Part shown: one piece after another, positions 30,101 through 40,304 of the stretch | Layout of the letters: every line of letters begins with the position of its first letter | Position numbering within the stretch: position 1 is the stretch's first letter | Source: Cristatella mucedo | Taxonomy: Eukaryota; Bryozoa; Phylactolaemata; Cristatellidae | NCBI GenBank assembly: GCA_009760855.2 | Contig: WPIO01000009.1 | Coordinates: forward strand, 5,104,501 to 5,168,500 | DNA length: 64,000 nt | Reading direction: 5' to 3' | Made by a program: the position numbers and the translations under genes | Notes under the pieces: generated by a model | What the model was told of the DNA's origin: nothing | The model's input: only the letters and a program-made list of their open reading frames with translations | Databases searched by the model: none

Positions 30101-32494
30101 GTCCCCACTGCCGTTCCTATCAAAGACACTGAAACGAGTATAGTGGCAGACCAGCTTACTCTGGCATTGAAACTTCAAACCTGGCAAGTCCATTCCGGTT
30201 TTAGAGGTAATCACTCCACTGAGTGAGCTTTGCTTCCGGTGTGTAACCACTTACGATGAAATGCAGACTTAGGTAAACTCTCCCTTCTTGTTTTCCTTGG
30301 TCTTTTGGTATCATTATGGATACTATTGATCGCCAAATGCCTCTAGAGTGGTCTCATCTCGCCTGATCATCACTGGCACTTCAGCCCAGTGGTTTAGGTC
30401 GTAATTTGATGGTTGATGCCAGAGCTTGGATGTCGCTAGCAATAATCATCCGAGGAGCCTCTAAAGTATGCGGTACCCCTGAGCTCTGTGCTCGGCCCCC
30501 TTCTTTTCACAATGTATGCTCTCACTCTTGCCGATGTAATCGCTAAGATCAATCTAGGCTTTCCCTTCTAAGCCAAGTGGTTAATGGACTCACCACGATT
30601 AAGGTCAAGGTGAATGCATTTAATGAGGGCCATCGTAGGCTCGAGCTTCGTGGCATATGTAAAGTGCCTGAATAGAGAATAAATTCTCTTAGGGCATTAT
30701 GCAAATGAATTATATGCTATTTTATGCGGATGGTACACAGCTATACCTATGCTTTGATTCCTCCCAGCCATCATGCACGTTGAACTATCTCAACTCCCTT
30801 TCTGCATGTATCGCTGACATCGGCACTTAAATAGCAGCACAATTTTTCGAAATAAAGGACGATGGAAACCAACTTATTAGTAATGGGCAGACCTCAAAAT
30901 TGGCCCTCTCAGCATAGCTACTGTGGCATCTTCACAAAATGTAGGTGTCCTGTTCAAAAGTAACATTTCACTACTCTACCATATCTGCTCCACGGTCACG
31001 TCTGCCTACTTTTAGCCAGTAACATAGCAAAAAATCGGGCCTAGACAGGGATACTACATCCAAGTGGGTCCATGCATTTGTATTATAGTGGAAGTTGTTA
31101 TGAACCAGCATTCACAGTTGGGCCCCTTAAAAGTATTGGCGATCCAATCCCAGTTGTTTTGAGACAGCTCGATTTTTTCTGGCAACAGGACAGCGATCCC
31201 AAATCATACCGACCTCTTTTTAGTTGAGAGCGTTTTCTGGCAGTGGACCCGGATCCATAGCATCCTTGGTTTGCTGTATAACCGTGACCAAGTATTAGGC
31301 ATGATCCGAACTCCATTTAGAGCATTTTTATGGCATTTGTGTGAAATATAATCTTTGACTAATTGCACTATGGGAGTTGGACGATTCTCTTTTTCGTGGC
31401 TGGTGCGAATTCTGTTCCATCCGAAATTATATGCTGGGATGGTGGCACACTTGCCCCCACACATAGACAAGAAGAAGTGATTTTCTATTGGGAGCGTCAT
31501 TCAGTCATTGCATATGTAATAGTACTATACTATCTAGGACCCTAAGGATGGAAGAGCCTGTGATGTGGTTCGACATTTGCCGAGCTGGTTTGGTCTAGTG
31601 GTTAAGGTGCTCGCCCCGACCAAGGTCTGACTGAGGTCGTAGGCTCGAGCCCCGAGGCATATGTGAAGCGCCTGAATAGAGATCAAGTTCTCTGGGGGCG
31701 CTATATAAATGAATTGTATATTTAAACTTAACAGAATAATTCACCCGTGAGAAGGATCGGTTTCCGATTACTATGGTGGCCCAGTATTTGCTGGCATTAG
31801 TGTAAAGAGTACCCAATCAACCGTCGTGGTTTTCAGTGTGCTTACTACTCAAATGAGACTGTGATGCTGTCATTAGTGCTGGTTTGATTTTGAGATCAGT
31901 GCTCGCACGAGTCACTAGGTACTTCTGTATTGAAGTTAACTGAGTTGTGAGCCTCCATTAAAGAATGAAATTGGTGTAGCCTTGAGATTTGTGCAGTTGG
32001 TGAAACTGCACCTCCGCCTGCATTTCATGGACCCGTTTAACGACAGATCGCAAACCTGCTTTAACATTGTGTGCTTATGTTTTGCTGAACTGGGTGGCTC
32101 TCTGAAACAGATAGTGACATACATGGCATCAAGACTTATAGACTAAGGAGGGCTGGCATGTTGCAGACTCTATACTGCATTCTTTCACGTGTGGCAAAGC
32201 TCGTTGCTGGGTGCAGACTGTACACTTAATTTCGATACCTGTTATAGTTAGATATCGTACTTCGAGATTAACTAATAATTGTACAGCATATTTTCGCCAA
32301 TTTTTTGGTGGATTGGTGTAGCTGTGCTGTCTGTGTACTTTTTGTTGCTGGTATTAGCTTGCCGGTTCCTCATTCTTCAGGCTGGCGTTCCACGTACAGC
32401 CTACCGTGGAGTGGTCTCGGTTATGCATAACGGCATACGTGTGTACGTTGCCCCTCCACCTGATTGGCAGGCGTACGACTCATCTTGGACGTGA
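14277..32494 (+). CDS. MGAT1: Alpha-1,3-mannosyl-glycoprotein 2-beta-N-acetylglucosaminyltransferase (GnT-I), 11 coding exons
   Basis: GnT-I acts in the medial Golgi. It moves GlcNAc from UDP-GlcNAc to the alpha-1,3 mannose of Man5GlcNAc2, opening hybrid and complex N-glycan synthesis. Exons: 14277-14369, 14609-14735, 18526-18694, 23308-23416, 23608-23746, 26360-26494, 26980-27070, 27184-27288, 27538-27628, 27838-28011, 32381-32494. All junctions are GT-AG and every phase matches, giving 1347 nt and 448 residues (human protein 445). Visible order: N-terminal hydrophobic anchor (about residues 7-22), a charged coiled-coil stem (about 32-73), then the catalytic domain from about residue 108. 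The metal/UDP motif EDD is at 212-214 and WDDWM at 290-294, whose first Asp (291) aligns with the catalytic-base position known for rabbit GnT-I. The cysteines in the ACDR, QDCGH, LWCIS and RACIRPE blocks are kept. The C terminus, ending DSSWT, matches the family. Introns run from 113 nt to 4.6 kb, and the large ones hold nested repeats. The start is the first ATG before the signal anchor; 5' noncoding exons cannot be seen. Confidence 0.95.
14609..14735 (+). CDS. MGAT1: MGAT1 exon 2 (stem)
   Basis: Residues 32-73 plus one base of codon 74. Acceptor TTTCCAG. Helical, charged stem rich in Leu, Gln and Glu ([19 protein letters not shown]). Donor GTGAGT at 14736. Phase 1 is forced by exon 3, which supplies the last two bases of a Ser codon. 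Confidence 0.85.
14825..15185. repeat. (GA), (CTG)8 and (CT) arrays in MGAT1 intron 2
   Basis: A GA array at 14825-14851, (CTG)8 at 15019-15042 and a CT array at 15043-15121 with a broken CT tail. The GA and CT arrays are complementary, so the intron RNA could pair between them. Confidence 0.9.
15860..17020 (-). repeat. Old LINE-A-like fragment in MGAT1 intron 2
   Basis: In reverse it encodes [19 protein letters not shown] (reverse-transcriptase core) near 16690-16600 and [15 protein letters not shown] near 16150. Many frameshifts; a relative lies at 57815-57990. Confidence 0.65.
18080..18165 (-). repeat. LINE-A tail remnant
   Basis: TTTCTAGGCACTTTTTTAC and GCTGCAAAGGAAGCACG match the reverse of the LINE-A tail. 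Confidence 0.55.
18526..18694 (+). CDS. MGAT1: MGAT1 exon 3 (linker and first catalytic strand)
   Basis: Residues 74-129. A Gly/Ser/Pro-rich linker is followed by [12 protein letters not shown], the first beta strand and nucleotide-site block of the GnT-I fold (human VIPILVIACDR). Acceptor TTAATTGTAG; donor GTATGC; ends in phase 2. Confidence 0.93.
18727..18872 (+). repeat. SINE-2 in MGAT1 intron 3
   Basis: B-box region GGGCTCGAGCCCCGTGGC; hairpin tail TTAAGTTCTCCTAGGGGGCG. Confidence 0.8.
19528..19700 (+). repeat. SINE-1 in MGAT1 intron 3
   Basis: Well-kept copy with B box GGTTCGAATC at 19588-19597 and tail ACAAAAAGAGGCTGTTAAAT. Confidence 0.88.
19985..20690 (+). repeat. LINE-B fragment 1 in MGAT1 intron 3
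   Basis: Codes [13 protein letters not shown] and [13 protein letters not shown] of the reverse transcriptase, then the C-terminal part with stops. Followed directly by a second copy. Confidence 0.7.
20691..22560 (+). repeat. LINE-B fragment 2 in MGAT1 intron 3
   Basis: The longest LINE-B copy here. Reverse-transcriptase pieces include [20 protein letters not shown] and [20 protein letters not shown]. The C-terminal 137-codon ORF at 22090-22503 has [14 protein letters not shown] and [14 protein letters not shown]. The tail ends near CTTTGTGGAGTTACAG. Frameshifts and stops mark it as dead. Confidence 0.8.
22818..22912 (-). repeat. SINE-1 3' half
   Basis: Reverse of the SINE-1 tail and body: AGCTGATTAAACAGCC, then CCACCGCTTGCAGTGGCG. 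Confidence 0.8.
23308..23416 (+). CDS. MGAT1: MGAT1 exon 4
   Basis: Residues 130-166, with the conserved block [14 protein letters not shown]. Acceptor CCCTTTGTAG, and its first base completes an Arg codon with exon 3. Ends in phase 0 at AAG, followed by GTAGTC. Confidence 0.95.
23608..23746 (+). CDS. MGAT1: MGAT1 exon 5
   Basis: Residues 167-212: [11 protein letters not shown], then [17 protein letters not shown] and a beta strand ending VIVVE. Acceptor CTTTCAG, donor GTAAGC, phase 1. The Glu of the EDD motif is the last whole codon; the first Asp is split across the intron. Confidence 0.95.
23962..24235. repeat. (AT)(GT)...(AC)(AT) inverted arrays next to a SINE-2 tail
   Basis: AT at 23962-23983, TG at 23984-24042, a 42-nt loop, AC at 24085-24165, then a reverse SINE-2 tail piece to about 24230. 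In MGAT1 intron 5. Confidence 0.93.
24250..24512 (-). repeat. (AT) arrays and a second SINE-2 copy
   Basis: AT tracts near 24250-24270 and 24323-24343, then a reverse SINE-2 from 24345, with the tail segment partly repeated (CATTCAGACGCTTCACCCC, then CATTCAGGCGCTTCACG). The head ends GGGCCAAACCAG. Confidence 0.75.
24893..25256 (-). repeat. LINE-B 3' fragment in MGAT1 intron 5
   Basis: Reverse of the LINE-B C-terminal and tail region: TCTGTAACTTCACAAAGC, then CATCTCACGCAGCAAAGAG. Confidence 0.75.
25258..25745 (-). repeat. LINE-A 3' fragment in MGAT1 intron 5
   Basis: Starts with an ATA array and hairpin tail (AAAGCGCCCTCAGAGAACTC) and runs to the GDRAFS-coding part. Directly abuts the LINE-B piece. 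Confidence 0.8.
26360..26494 (+). CDS. MGAT1: MGAT1 exon 6 (EDD metal site)
   Basis: Residues 213-257. Completes EDD and runs through [15 protein letters not shown] and [13 protein letters not shown], nearly identical to vertebrate GnT-I. Acceptor GTTTGCAG, donor GTATGG, phase 1. Confidence 0.96.
26980..27070 (+). CDS. MGAT1: MGAT1 exon 7
   Basis: Residues 258-287, with the family block [14 protein letters not shown] and then DPNWPA. Acceptor AAATCCAG, donor GTACGT, phase 2. Confidence 0.95.
27184..27288 (+). CDS. MGAT1: MGAT1 exon 8 (catalytic WDDWM)
   Basis: Residues 288-322: [31 protein letters not shown]. Holds the catalytic-base Asp. The preceding intron is only 113 nt. Acceptor CTCTTGCAG, donor GTACGT after AGCAA, phase 2. 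Confidence 0.96.
27538..27628 (+). CDS. MGAT1: MGAT1 exon 9
   Basis: Residues 323-353: [15 protein letters not shown] and FTAKDLSYL. Acceptor CCTCTTTCAG, donor GTAAAT, phase 0. Confidence 0.95.
27838..28011 (+). CDS. MGAT1: MGAT1 exon 10
   Basis: Residues 354-411, from [13 protein letters not shown] to [10 protein letters not shown]. Acceptor TATTTTGTAG, donor GTATGT, phase 0. A 4.4 kb repeat-filled intron follows. Confidence 0.95.
29095..29310 (+). repeat. SINE-1-like copy in MGAT1 intron 10
   Basis: B-box-like GAGGTTCGAGTCGTGCAGG near 29218, body TTGCCTGCTGCTAAGGCTC, tail GAATGAGGCTGTTGAAT. Confidence 0.65.
29832..29976 (+). repeat. SINE-2 in MGAT1 intron 10
   Basis: TTGGCCCAGCGGTGAAGATG head, GTGGGCTCGAGCTTC B-box region, tail GTTCTCTTAGGGCCCTATAC. 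Confidence 0.75.
30000..31125 (+). repeat. LINE-A-like reverse-transcriptase fragment, split by a SINE-2
   Basis: Codes [18 protein letters not shown] near 30075, MDTIDRQ near 30317, then, after a SINE at about 30572-30720, [18 protein letters not shown]. Many stops. YADD has become YADG. Confidence 0.7.
30572..30722 (+). repeat. SINE-2 nested in the LINE
   Basis: Lies between the codons for the phenylalanine-rich strand and YADD. It ends in the usual tail (AGAGAATAAATTCTCTTAGG). Confidence 0.75.
31575..31725 (+). repeat. SINE-2, best copy
   Basis: Perfect A box TGGTCTAGTGG at 31591-31601, B-box-like GGCTCGAGCC at 31642-31651, hairpin tail 31666-31702. Confidence 0.88.
32381..32494 (+). CDS. 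MGAT1: MGAT1 exon 11 (C terminus)
   Basis: Residues 412-448 and the TGA stop: [10 protein letters not shown], then [14 protein letters not shown], matching the family C terminus. Acceptor CATTCTTCAG. No clear AATAAA follows within about 500 nt, so the poly(A) site is not placed. Confidence 0.95.
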   Translation, partial: AGVPRTAYRGVVSVMHNGIRVYVAPPPDWQAYDSSWT

Positions 32495-35400
32495 GGGCCT
32501 CAGCATCCACAGCCTGGAGACAATGGCCGTGGACAGGTTGGAAGTAGTGGAGGGATATTCTAATCGCGGGATCGGCACTAGATAAATAGTTATCATGCTG
32601 TGCATGAATAGGTCTTCTTTAGTCTGCTGTGTAGATATTTCTGCCAAATGGTGCTGCCCATTGCTGTGCATGAGTTGTGATACATTGGTGCCGTACTGTA
32701 CTGTGCCGTGTGATACCACTGAAAGCCAAGTGCTTCACTGCACAAGGTCATACGTCGGTATGTGGCTGCTCACCAATACCGATACCTCTGCCTTCAGCTC
32801 AGCATGCCAGTATCATGCTCGAATGCATGCCCTTTTGATTTTCGCAAACGATGCTTGTGGTGCCAAAAATACACTGATCTGCGATTTCATTTGTCTAGCC
32901 TCGGCCACGGCCGAAGCTCTAGATATAAAAGCAAGTTGGCTGCTCGGTTTGAATACATTTTATCGAGTAGATTTTGATCCTGCTTTCATGGGATTTGTGT
33001 GAATGAAGTTGACATCGCTCAGCCTTAGGCTTGGGTAACTGTCCATTAAGCATGCTTCATGTAGAACGTACCACGACTATTTACAAGCCTTGGGACTAGA
33101 TCTGGGCTGTGACTAATCGGTAGTTGACGTTGTATGCCAATTCCGGACGTGTCATCACGGCTTGTGATAGTCGGCTTTTAACCATACGCTAGTCATTTTG
33201 CAAACACTTGCCATCTGAAAGGAAAAAAGTCACCTCACTGTTGACCAGATTGATCAATCTCGACCTTTCCAGCATTTAACACAGAAACCTGAAGGGAAAG
33301 TTGATTTTAGTTTTGGTCTGGATACGAGTAATTTTGGTCAGCCCTCCTGCTCTTAAGCCCAAGTCGAGTGCAGCATCGTATGCGAGCAATTATGAGGAAA
33401 TTTGCTAGAGTGGTTTCTTGACAAAGTGGCCTATGACATCGTGTACTCCATGCTTACCAATAGGCCTAGTTAAGTTTGAAGGTCCGTACTTATTGCATGA
33501 TTTTCTGCCGATACCCGAATAAGTGAGGATTTTTTAATCTAACTACCTATGTTTCACGCGATGCCATAGATATTTTTTTCCAATGTCTTAGCAAGCCAGA
33601 TAGACAAGACAGTGAATTTGTCCTCACTTCTACGTCCCAGTAATATTGTTTTCGTTTCTTACCGTACGTGCGTCTTATCTTATTCTGCTTTCCTTTTCTC
33701 CAGTCTCTAATTTCTCTCGTCACCCCAATTTTCTCTATCCTTCCAAGTACTCCTGCCAAGTTCATGTCAGAATTTATCTCTAGTATATGTATCGTGAAAG
33801 GTTGTCTATACCAATAATCGATTGTTGGGCCAATCTTCTCAGTATTGTCTCAACATTTACCCCGAAACAGCTACCTAGCCATTTAACTAACGGCGAAATG
33901 AGGAGTTATAGCAGACACAATTACTCCGTCTGACTTTCTCAGAAATGCTACGTACCGCCATTGCTGAACACCTGCTACCCTCGCTTGTTGTCGAATAGAC
34001 TTTGTTACGTTATTTATATGAACTCGTTATATTAAAGTACGGGCGCTCTTAGTCGCTGCTGTGATCCACTAATGTCGGTATACCTTCGTGCAATGATACT
34101 ATATTTTACGAGTCACTGGCCCTAATACAAGGTTTGGGCGTCGCCAGTATTCGTTTCGTCGGCCCACAGTAGCATCGTTATGAGTAAGGAGTTTACCTCC
34201 TTGTTCTGTCCGAACGTAGAAGCTACCCGCCGTTTTGAAACAGCGGCTCTAACCAATTAATCTTAAATAATCCAAAACTTGTCTGCAAACAGGTTTTTAG
34301 TAAAAGTGCATATCCAGTAGTGGTTCAGCGTATCGCGGACCCGGGGACGAACTTCACGGATGGCGCCCCGTCGCCAGTATTAGGCATCCATTTTGGCGCC
34401 CCCTCCCCAACCCAGCGCCTCCGACCTAGCCTCGGGGGGGGGGAGACATACGCCACCTGCCCCTTCGGCGGTTACTTGATATATCTGAACAGGTTTTACG
34501 ATGCCTAGAAATTTAAGCAATGTTAAGGCAGTAATTCTCTAGTAAATAGCCTAGTGGCCCTGGCAAGAATCTGCATAGCAAGTAATAGATATACCTCGAC
34601 GTGCTAGTTGAATGGCTATACGATTTTTCCTCAACCCCAATAATAAGATAGTCTTGTGAGATGGTGACTTAGTTAATTTCCTGCGTCCTTCCCTGACAGC
34701 ACATCTCTATTGATTCATGTGTGCTGTATTTATAATCATACGATATGGGTACAGAAATGAATGCCGAAAAAGAGAAGATTGGAGTGGGGTGTGTGCTGAG
34801 CAGTTGGTTATAGGTAATCTCTACCCATGCTGGCATTAGCCGGGCGCCCCTACGCTAACGAATCGGAGTGCAGCTTTTCTGTTGCTAGGCGAGAGCCCTA
34901 TGCTAGCGAATCGGAGCACGGCGTTTCTACAAGCCTGTCGGTAGGAGCCGGAGAAAAAAGGTGTAGAATACTGCTCGAAGTGGTCTCAAACTGTCATTTC
35001 ATTTATTTGTTATAGCGCCTTCAGAAAATTCAAATCTCTGTCTAGGCACTTAACAAGTAAATTTATTTGTCTTTTTGGCGGACTGTATCTTAGTCATATT
35101 AGAAACTGTGGACAGGGTCACGATGCTTTTTGGTAATAGAGGCGAAATCCGGAGTCAGCCTACAGTGAAGAGCGCCGACAGATTTTTTCATCATAGCCGC
35201 TCTTGTAGCTGACTGTTTCCATCGTTCCTTGCGATCAGGCGGTGAGCAGCGCTATCTATGTGCACAGGTCGCTTTCTGCGGCGAGATTTAAATGATGAAG
35301 AGCTGCCATGGCTTCCATGGTTTCCACCCTGGTGCGTGCCTCCACTAGCAGTCCTCTAAATGACACAGCTCAAATGGGGTGAGCGCGTTCATTAAGAGCC

Positions 35401-36305
35401 CTTTTTATGACAAATGAGATTCTTTGAAATTGTTTTCTTATTGATCCAAGAACCCACAATAAAAAAGTGTTACAGTGCTGGCCAGCAGAATGGAAATACG
35501 GAAAAGACGAATGAGTCGGCGGCATTACTGTTAGAAAGAGTACATGCACGCCCTGTCTTATTTAATGCGTGCAAATTTGTCTGTACGTCCAACGTCAAAC
35601 TTTTCAATAGTTTCGCTGGATTTGAGTGCATTCTGATAGGCAGAATGCAATCTTGCAACTTAAGCACTATTAGTGGTTGTCACACGAGGTACGCTACTAC
35701 GTAGACTAGCCTGGTGTTATGGCATAGTGCGAGTTCACAAAAGAGCATTCTGCAGTTTCGGTTGTAATTGCCGCTTGCACAGTCAATGTAGCTTGATATA
35801 AAGGGCGCACATTATGCGAAGCAAGCAGAGCGCTGTTCTATCTTTCGATCAACTAAAATTTGGAGCAGGCCAACTCTATAGTTAGTTTTGGGAATCCCAG
35901 TTGGCCTTACCGATCCTAGTGTATCTTTAGTTTTTGTCAATTGTCTGCAGCTGTACTGACACTGATGCGCTAATGGGCTGTGCAGGTTGTCTGGGGATAA
36001 TGCTAATGCAGCCGAGCAGGAACTAGGAAAGCAAAGGAACGTGAGCAAAGAAATTGAAGCTAGAATCCTTAGCAGAAACAAGGTAGAAGCAAGCACTCAT
36101 TTAAGATGAGGTTTCTTCTTTTCTTGGAGCTGGACAAAATGTCGGGGCTCTGCAAGGGTTTGGCCGCCTACAAGTAGTGGGTGAGTAATGCTAGAATGCA
36201 ACAATTTAACTAAAAAGAAGCCTTAGCTTCTTAGGTTGCAAGCTCTGCTTTTTGTGGTTTCAGTGAGATGTGAATAGATTACTAGCCTCATTTAAGATTG
36301 TAGAG
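32495..36305. other. Gene-free stretch downstream of MGAT1
   Basis: MGAT1 3' UTR of unknown length, then AT-rich sequence. Only a LINE-A tail remnant (about 34995-35060) and a GC-rich patch with 11 Gs (34320-34510) stand out. Short ORFs, such as a basic 72-codon one at 33765-33547, have no recognisable domain. Confidence 0.5.
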
Positions 36306-36308
36306 CTA

Positions 36309-37293
36309 TTAATAATAATAATAAGAGATATAGCTTCCTCTAATAATTCAGACTCTTTCTTTCAGGCACTTTACATTTGCTGCCAATGCAATACGATCGT
36401 ATGATTCAATTAACAACAAGAATAATAAAAGGTTAGTGCCAGCGTATACAGCAGTAATGAACATATGAAGGACGAACCACAGGGTCGAACTTAATGCTGG
36501 GATAAATAGATGCATTTTTACTTTCTTTTTAAGTGTGGTCAAGTCAAGAGATGTCGATACGAGAATCGGAAGTAAGTTCAAGGCTTTCAGGTCATACGAA
36601 CTAAAGACACGGTCTCCAAAGGATTTGAGATTCAACAGTTAGATTCCGAAAAGCGGTGGTACGATGCTTAGCCTGGTGGGGGACCAGTTTGGATAGGTAG
36701 GCTGGAGCCCAAGAATGATGGCACCTAATAGTGAGTGAGAACACCTTGAAGTCGATGCATTGCTTGACTGAGAGCCAGTGCAGGTCGGTGAGAAGTGGTG
36801 TGATGTGGCAACTGGCACACTCACGACAGACAGGACTGGATGCAGAGTTTTGCACCAGCTGTAAGCGCCTGATTGCATAGGCCGGTAGACCAGCAAGTGG
36901 TGAGTTGCAAAAGTCGAGACAGGATGTCACAAATGCATGAACAAACTTAGATATGGTATCCCTATCTAAACGAACCCGAATTGTAGCAGTGTTATGTGGC
37001 TGAAAAAAGACCGACTTGACTGTTAAGCTAATGTGGTCGTCTAATAAAAGGTTACTTTGAAACATGCTAGATTTCGTGCATATTTAACAGGAGATATGCT
37101 GGCAGTGCCGATTGCTTGCGCTAACTTTTCCAACTTACGAATCACTCTTGGTTCGTACATAACTAGTAAGTTTGTTTTATCATCATTCAGTTAAAAAAAG
37201 TTCGCTGCTGTCCATGTGCGGATGTCATCAATACATGCAGCAAGGGAGTTGAGAGAATTCAACGTGCTGGAGGGCGGGTAAGGATCAAAGCAG
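36309..37293 (-). repeat. LINE-A copy, left arm of an inverted repeat
   Basis: Reverse-strand copy with TAA array, tail and about 150 readable codons (FQSNLLLDDHISLTVKSVFF; CHITPLLTDLHWLSVKQ). The 5' end stops just before the CFDPS codons. Confidence 0.85.
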
Positions 37294-37387
37294 AAGTGCC
37301 AAACCTGGATTGTGCCTGACTATCACGTCTGCAAGAATGAGTGTATAAACCGTGAAAAGAACCCAACCGACCACAGTGCCCTGAGGT

Positions 37388-38459
37388 ACCCTTGCTTTGA
37401 TCCCTCCCAGCCTTCGAGCACCTCAAATTCTCTCAACTCACTTGCTGCATGTATTAATAACATCTGTACATGGATGGCAGCAAATTTTCTAAAACTAAAC
37501 GATGATAAAACTAACTTACTAGTTATAGGCAAACCCAGTGAGATTCAGAAATTGGAAAGGCTGACGCTCAAAATTGGCTGTGCCAGCTTATCTCCTGCTG
37601 AATCAGCTCAAAAACAGGTGTCATGTTCCAAAGTGACCTCTCGTTAGATGACCACAGCAGCTCCACAATCAAGTCTGCTTACTTTCAGCCACATAACATT
37701 GCTAACATTTGGGCTTATTTAGATGAGGATACCACGTCTAAGTTGATCCATGAATTTGTGACACCCCGTCTTGACTTCTGCAACTCACTGCTTGCTGGCC
37801 TACCGGCATGTGCAATCAGGCGATTACAGCTGGTGCAAAACTCTGCAGCTGGGCTTGTCTGTCGTGAGCGTCGCAGTTGCCACATCACACCACTTCTCGC
37901 CGACCTGCACTGGCTCCCAGTCAAGCAACGGATCGACTTCAAGGTTTTGTCACTCATGTTTAGGTCACTTCATTCTTTGGCTCCAGCCTATCTCTCAGAT
38001 CTACTCCCCTACCAGGCCAAGCATCATATCACCCTCTTTTCGGAATCCAACAGTTTACCACTACCTCGTGCAAACCTCAAATCCTTTGGAGACCGTGCAT
38101 TTAGTTCGTATGCTCCCAAGGCCTGGAACTCCCTCCCGACCTGCATCAGAACATCCCCTGACTTTACCACATTTAAAAAGAACTTAAAAACACCTATTTA
38201 GGACAGCATTTAGTGGGTCCCTGTGATTTGTCCTTCATGTGGTTATGCGTGCTGACACCGTGCATGCTGGCACTAACCACATTTGCATGCTGACCACATT
38301 TGCATGCATGTCACCCCTAACCATGTTATTCATGTTGTTTATCGAGCATGATATTACTCACCATTCAATTGCATTTCCCTTTGCAGCAAATGTAAAGAGC
38401 CTAGAAAGAGATTGAGTTTTCTGAGGTTGCTTTCTCAAAAGCATTATTATTATTATTAT
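37388..38459 (+). repeat. LINE-A copy, right arm of an inverted repeat
   Basis: The best LINE-A copy here. It starts at CFDPSQPS, runs through FLKLNDDKTNLLVIG, FQSDLSLDDHSSSTIKSAYF and [19 protein letters not shown] to the stop near 38201, a 3' UTR with GCATGCTGACC motifs, and a TTA array. One frameshift near 37620. Confidence 0.88.
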
Positions 38460-39084
38460 ACAGTGGTATTGGTGACCGGCTATGGCGAAGCTCAGCGCTC
38501 GTGGCTAGCGCTACTGGTACCGTTCTAAATTTGAGAATTGTTTTTCCATTCGTGATTAACCCCGAGGACCGCAAGGCGCCAACAAATTAATTTCGGGCTA
38601 TATCTTATGCAACTGTCACTGAAAGCTTTGGCAATGTAATGCATCTCCGTCTATAACTCCACAAAGACTATATGGGTGTTACGCAGGAGAGTTTTGTATA
38701 GTGCATTTTGTGTGCGCCTGTGGCTTCTGCTGTTGCAATTAGCGAAGCGCCCTGACACTAATGTACACGCCTCACCTGTGACCAATAGTTATAAAGTTAA
38801 TACTTATATAAATAAATAGTTATACCTGTGACCAACAGCCATTGACGAAGGGCAGCGTCAGGCCACTAATAGTGCATGTTATATTTCGTGTCTTTATATT
38901 TTATGTCTGTGCATGTTATATTTCGTGTCTGCGATTGATCGAGCTCTCTTCTCATATACATAAGCGTTGAGAGTAATAAAAAAGGGTCACGTTTACCTCT
39001 CAAGTTCGCCCGCTGTGTCTCTGAGACTCCCAGAAGACTCTCCGTGAGACTCCCACAAGACCTGCCACGGCCGGAGCCACTGTT
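38460..39084. other. No gene seen; LINE-B tail piece at about 38636-38705
   Basis: TAATGCATCTCCGTCTATAACTCC begins a LINE-B tail in reverse; the rest is unassigned. Confidence 0.5.
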
Positions 39085-39262
39085 TTACAACAAGCACTCA
39101 CAGCCTCAGCGGCTTTCGGTAGGCATTCGGCAGCCAACAGACCATCTCACGCAACAAAGAGAAAGTGGGAAGCATAGCAGAGTCAGGAGAGCAGTGAGTA
39201 AGCATGGAAGTAGCAGCTCAGGACCGCTGGAAAGGATTTTGCCACAGTCGGCAGCAGGTGTG
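39085..39262 (-). repeat. LINE-B 3' fragment
   Basis: CACTCACAGCCTCAGCGGC, then ACCATCTCACGCAACAAAG, the reverse of the LINE-B end. Confidence 0.75.
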
Positions 39263-40299
39263 TCGTTTCGTAAGATGCACTTGGTTGGTATATTCATGTG
39301 TTGGTGTGTGCTTGTACATGTGTACCCTTGTACACATTTGCAAATATGCATGCATGTACAAAACTATGAACACGTCCAAGCAGTGTATATTTTAGATATG
39401 TGGGTGTTTTTGTAGGTTTATGCTTCTCACGATGTTATGTGCTAGCTTTCTTGTGGGTGTGAACAGCCTCCGCAATGTGAGCACTGTCATTTGTGAATTG
39501 CCATGTTTGCACTTTGGCACGGATGTGGCTCTCGATTCGTGGGCTGGTGCATTTCACCTTCAACAATGTAACTACCACATTCGGCGGAGCCGAACTTTGT
39601 AAACGCTATCTCTTTACAAAATATTCGATGTGTATCATCTAGCCCGATGAATCTCTAATAACCTCACTTCCCTCAGCCGTATCAAGTCTGGCAAATCGAG
39701 TCTCATAGCGACGTGAGTCTACCGGCAGATGCCCTCGGAGCTTGGTATTTTCAGAATGTCTCCATTGCAATGCCAGTGTGAAAGTGAATAGATAGTATGG
39801 TCCGAGCCGCATGCTGTGAGCTCAGCAAACTCATATCGTGTGAGTGGTGGCCGAACTCACATTTTAACTTATAATCGGCCATCGACGGATGAGGATACAC
39901 TGACGTAAAGCTTACAAGTCTTGTGAGCGTCAGCACGCACACTGTGAATATCGGCCCGGGTATGGCTGCATAAATGCAATAGCAACTCAAGAGAATGTGG
40001 TGCACGACGAATGCAGTGCCACTTGAGTATGCTGTCAACGCAGCTAGATCAGTTAGGATTTGCACAGACAAAACTTGTGCTATGGATTCCCGGTGTAGAT
40101 GTGTCCGAGGCTTCAAAGTTGGCCAATAATGCAACTTACTCCAGAACTATACAATCAGTGGTGGCCATTAAAGCTCAAGCAGTGGTGGCTTAAAAAGAAC
40201 TACGAAATGTACTTTTTACGCCCCGGTCTACTTAAGTTTTAATAAATCAGCTGTAAACAGCCATTACACTATTTACCATTTACATTCAAGCTTTAGTTT
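39263..40299. other. No gene seen
   Basis: Short ORFs only, none with a recognisable domain. Confidence 0.5.
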
Positions 40300-40304
40300 T
40301 GCTT

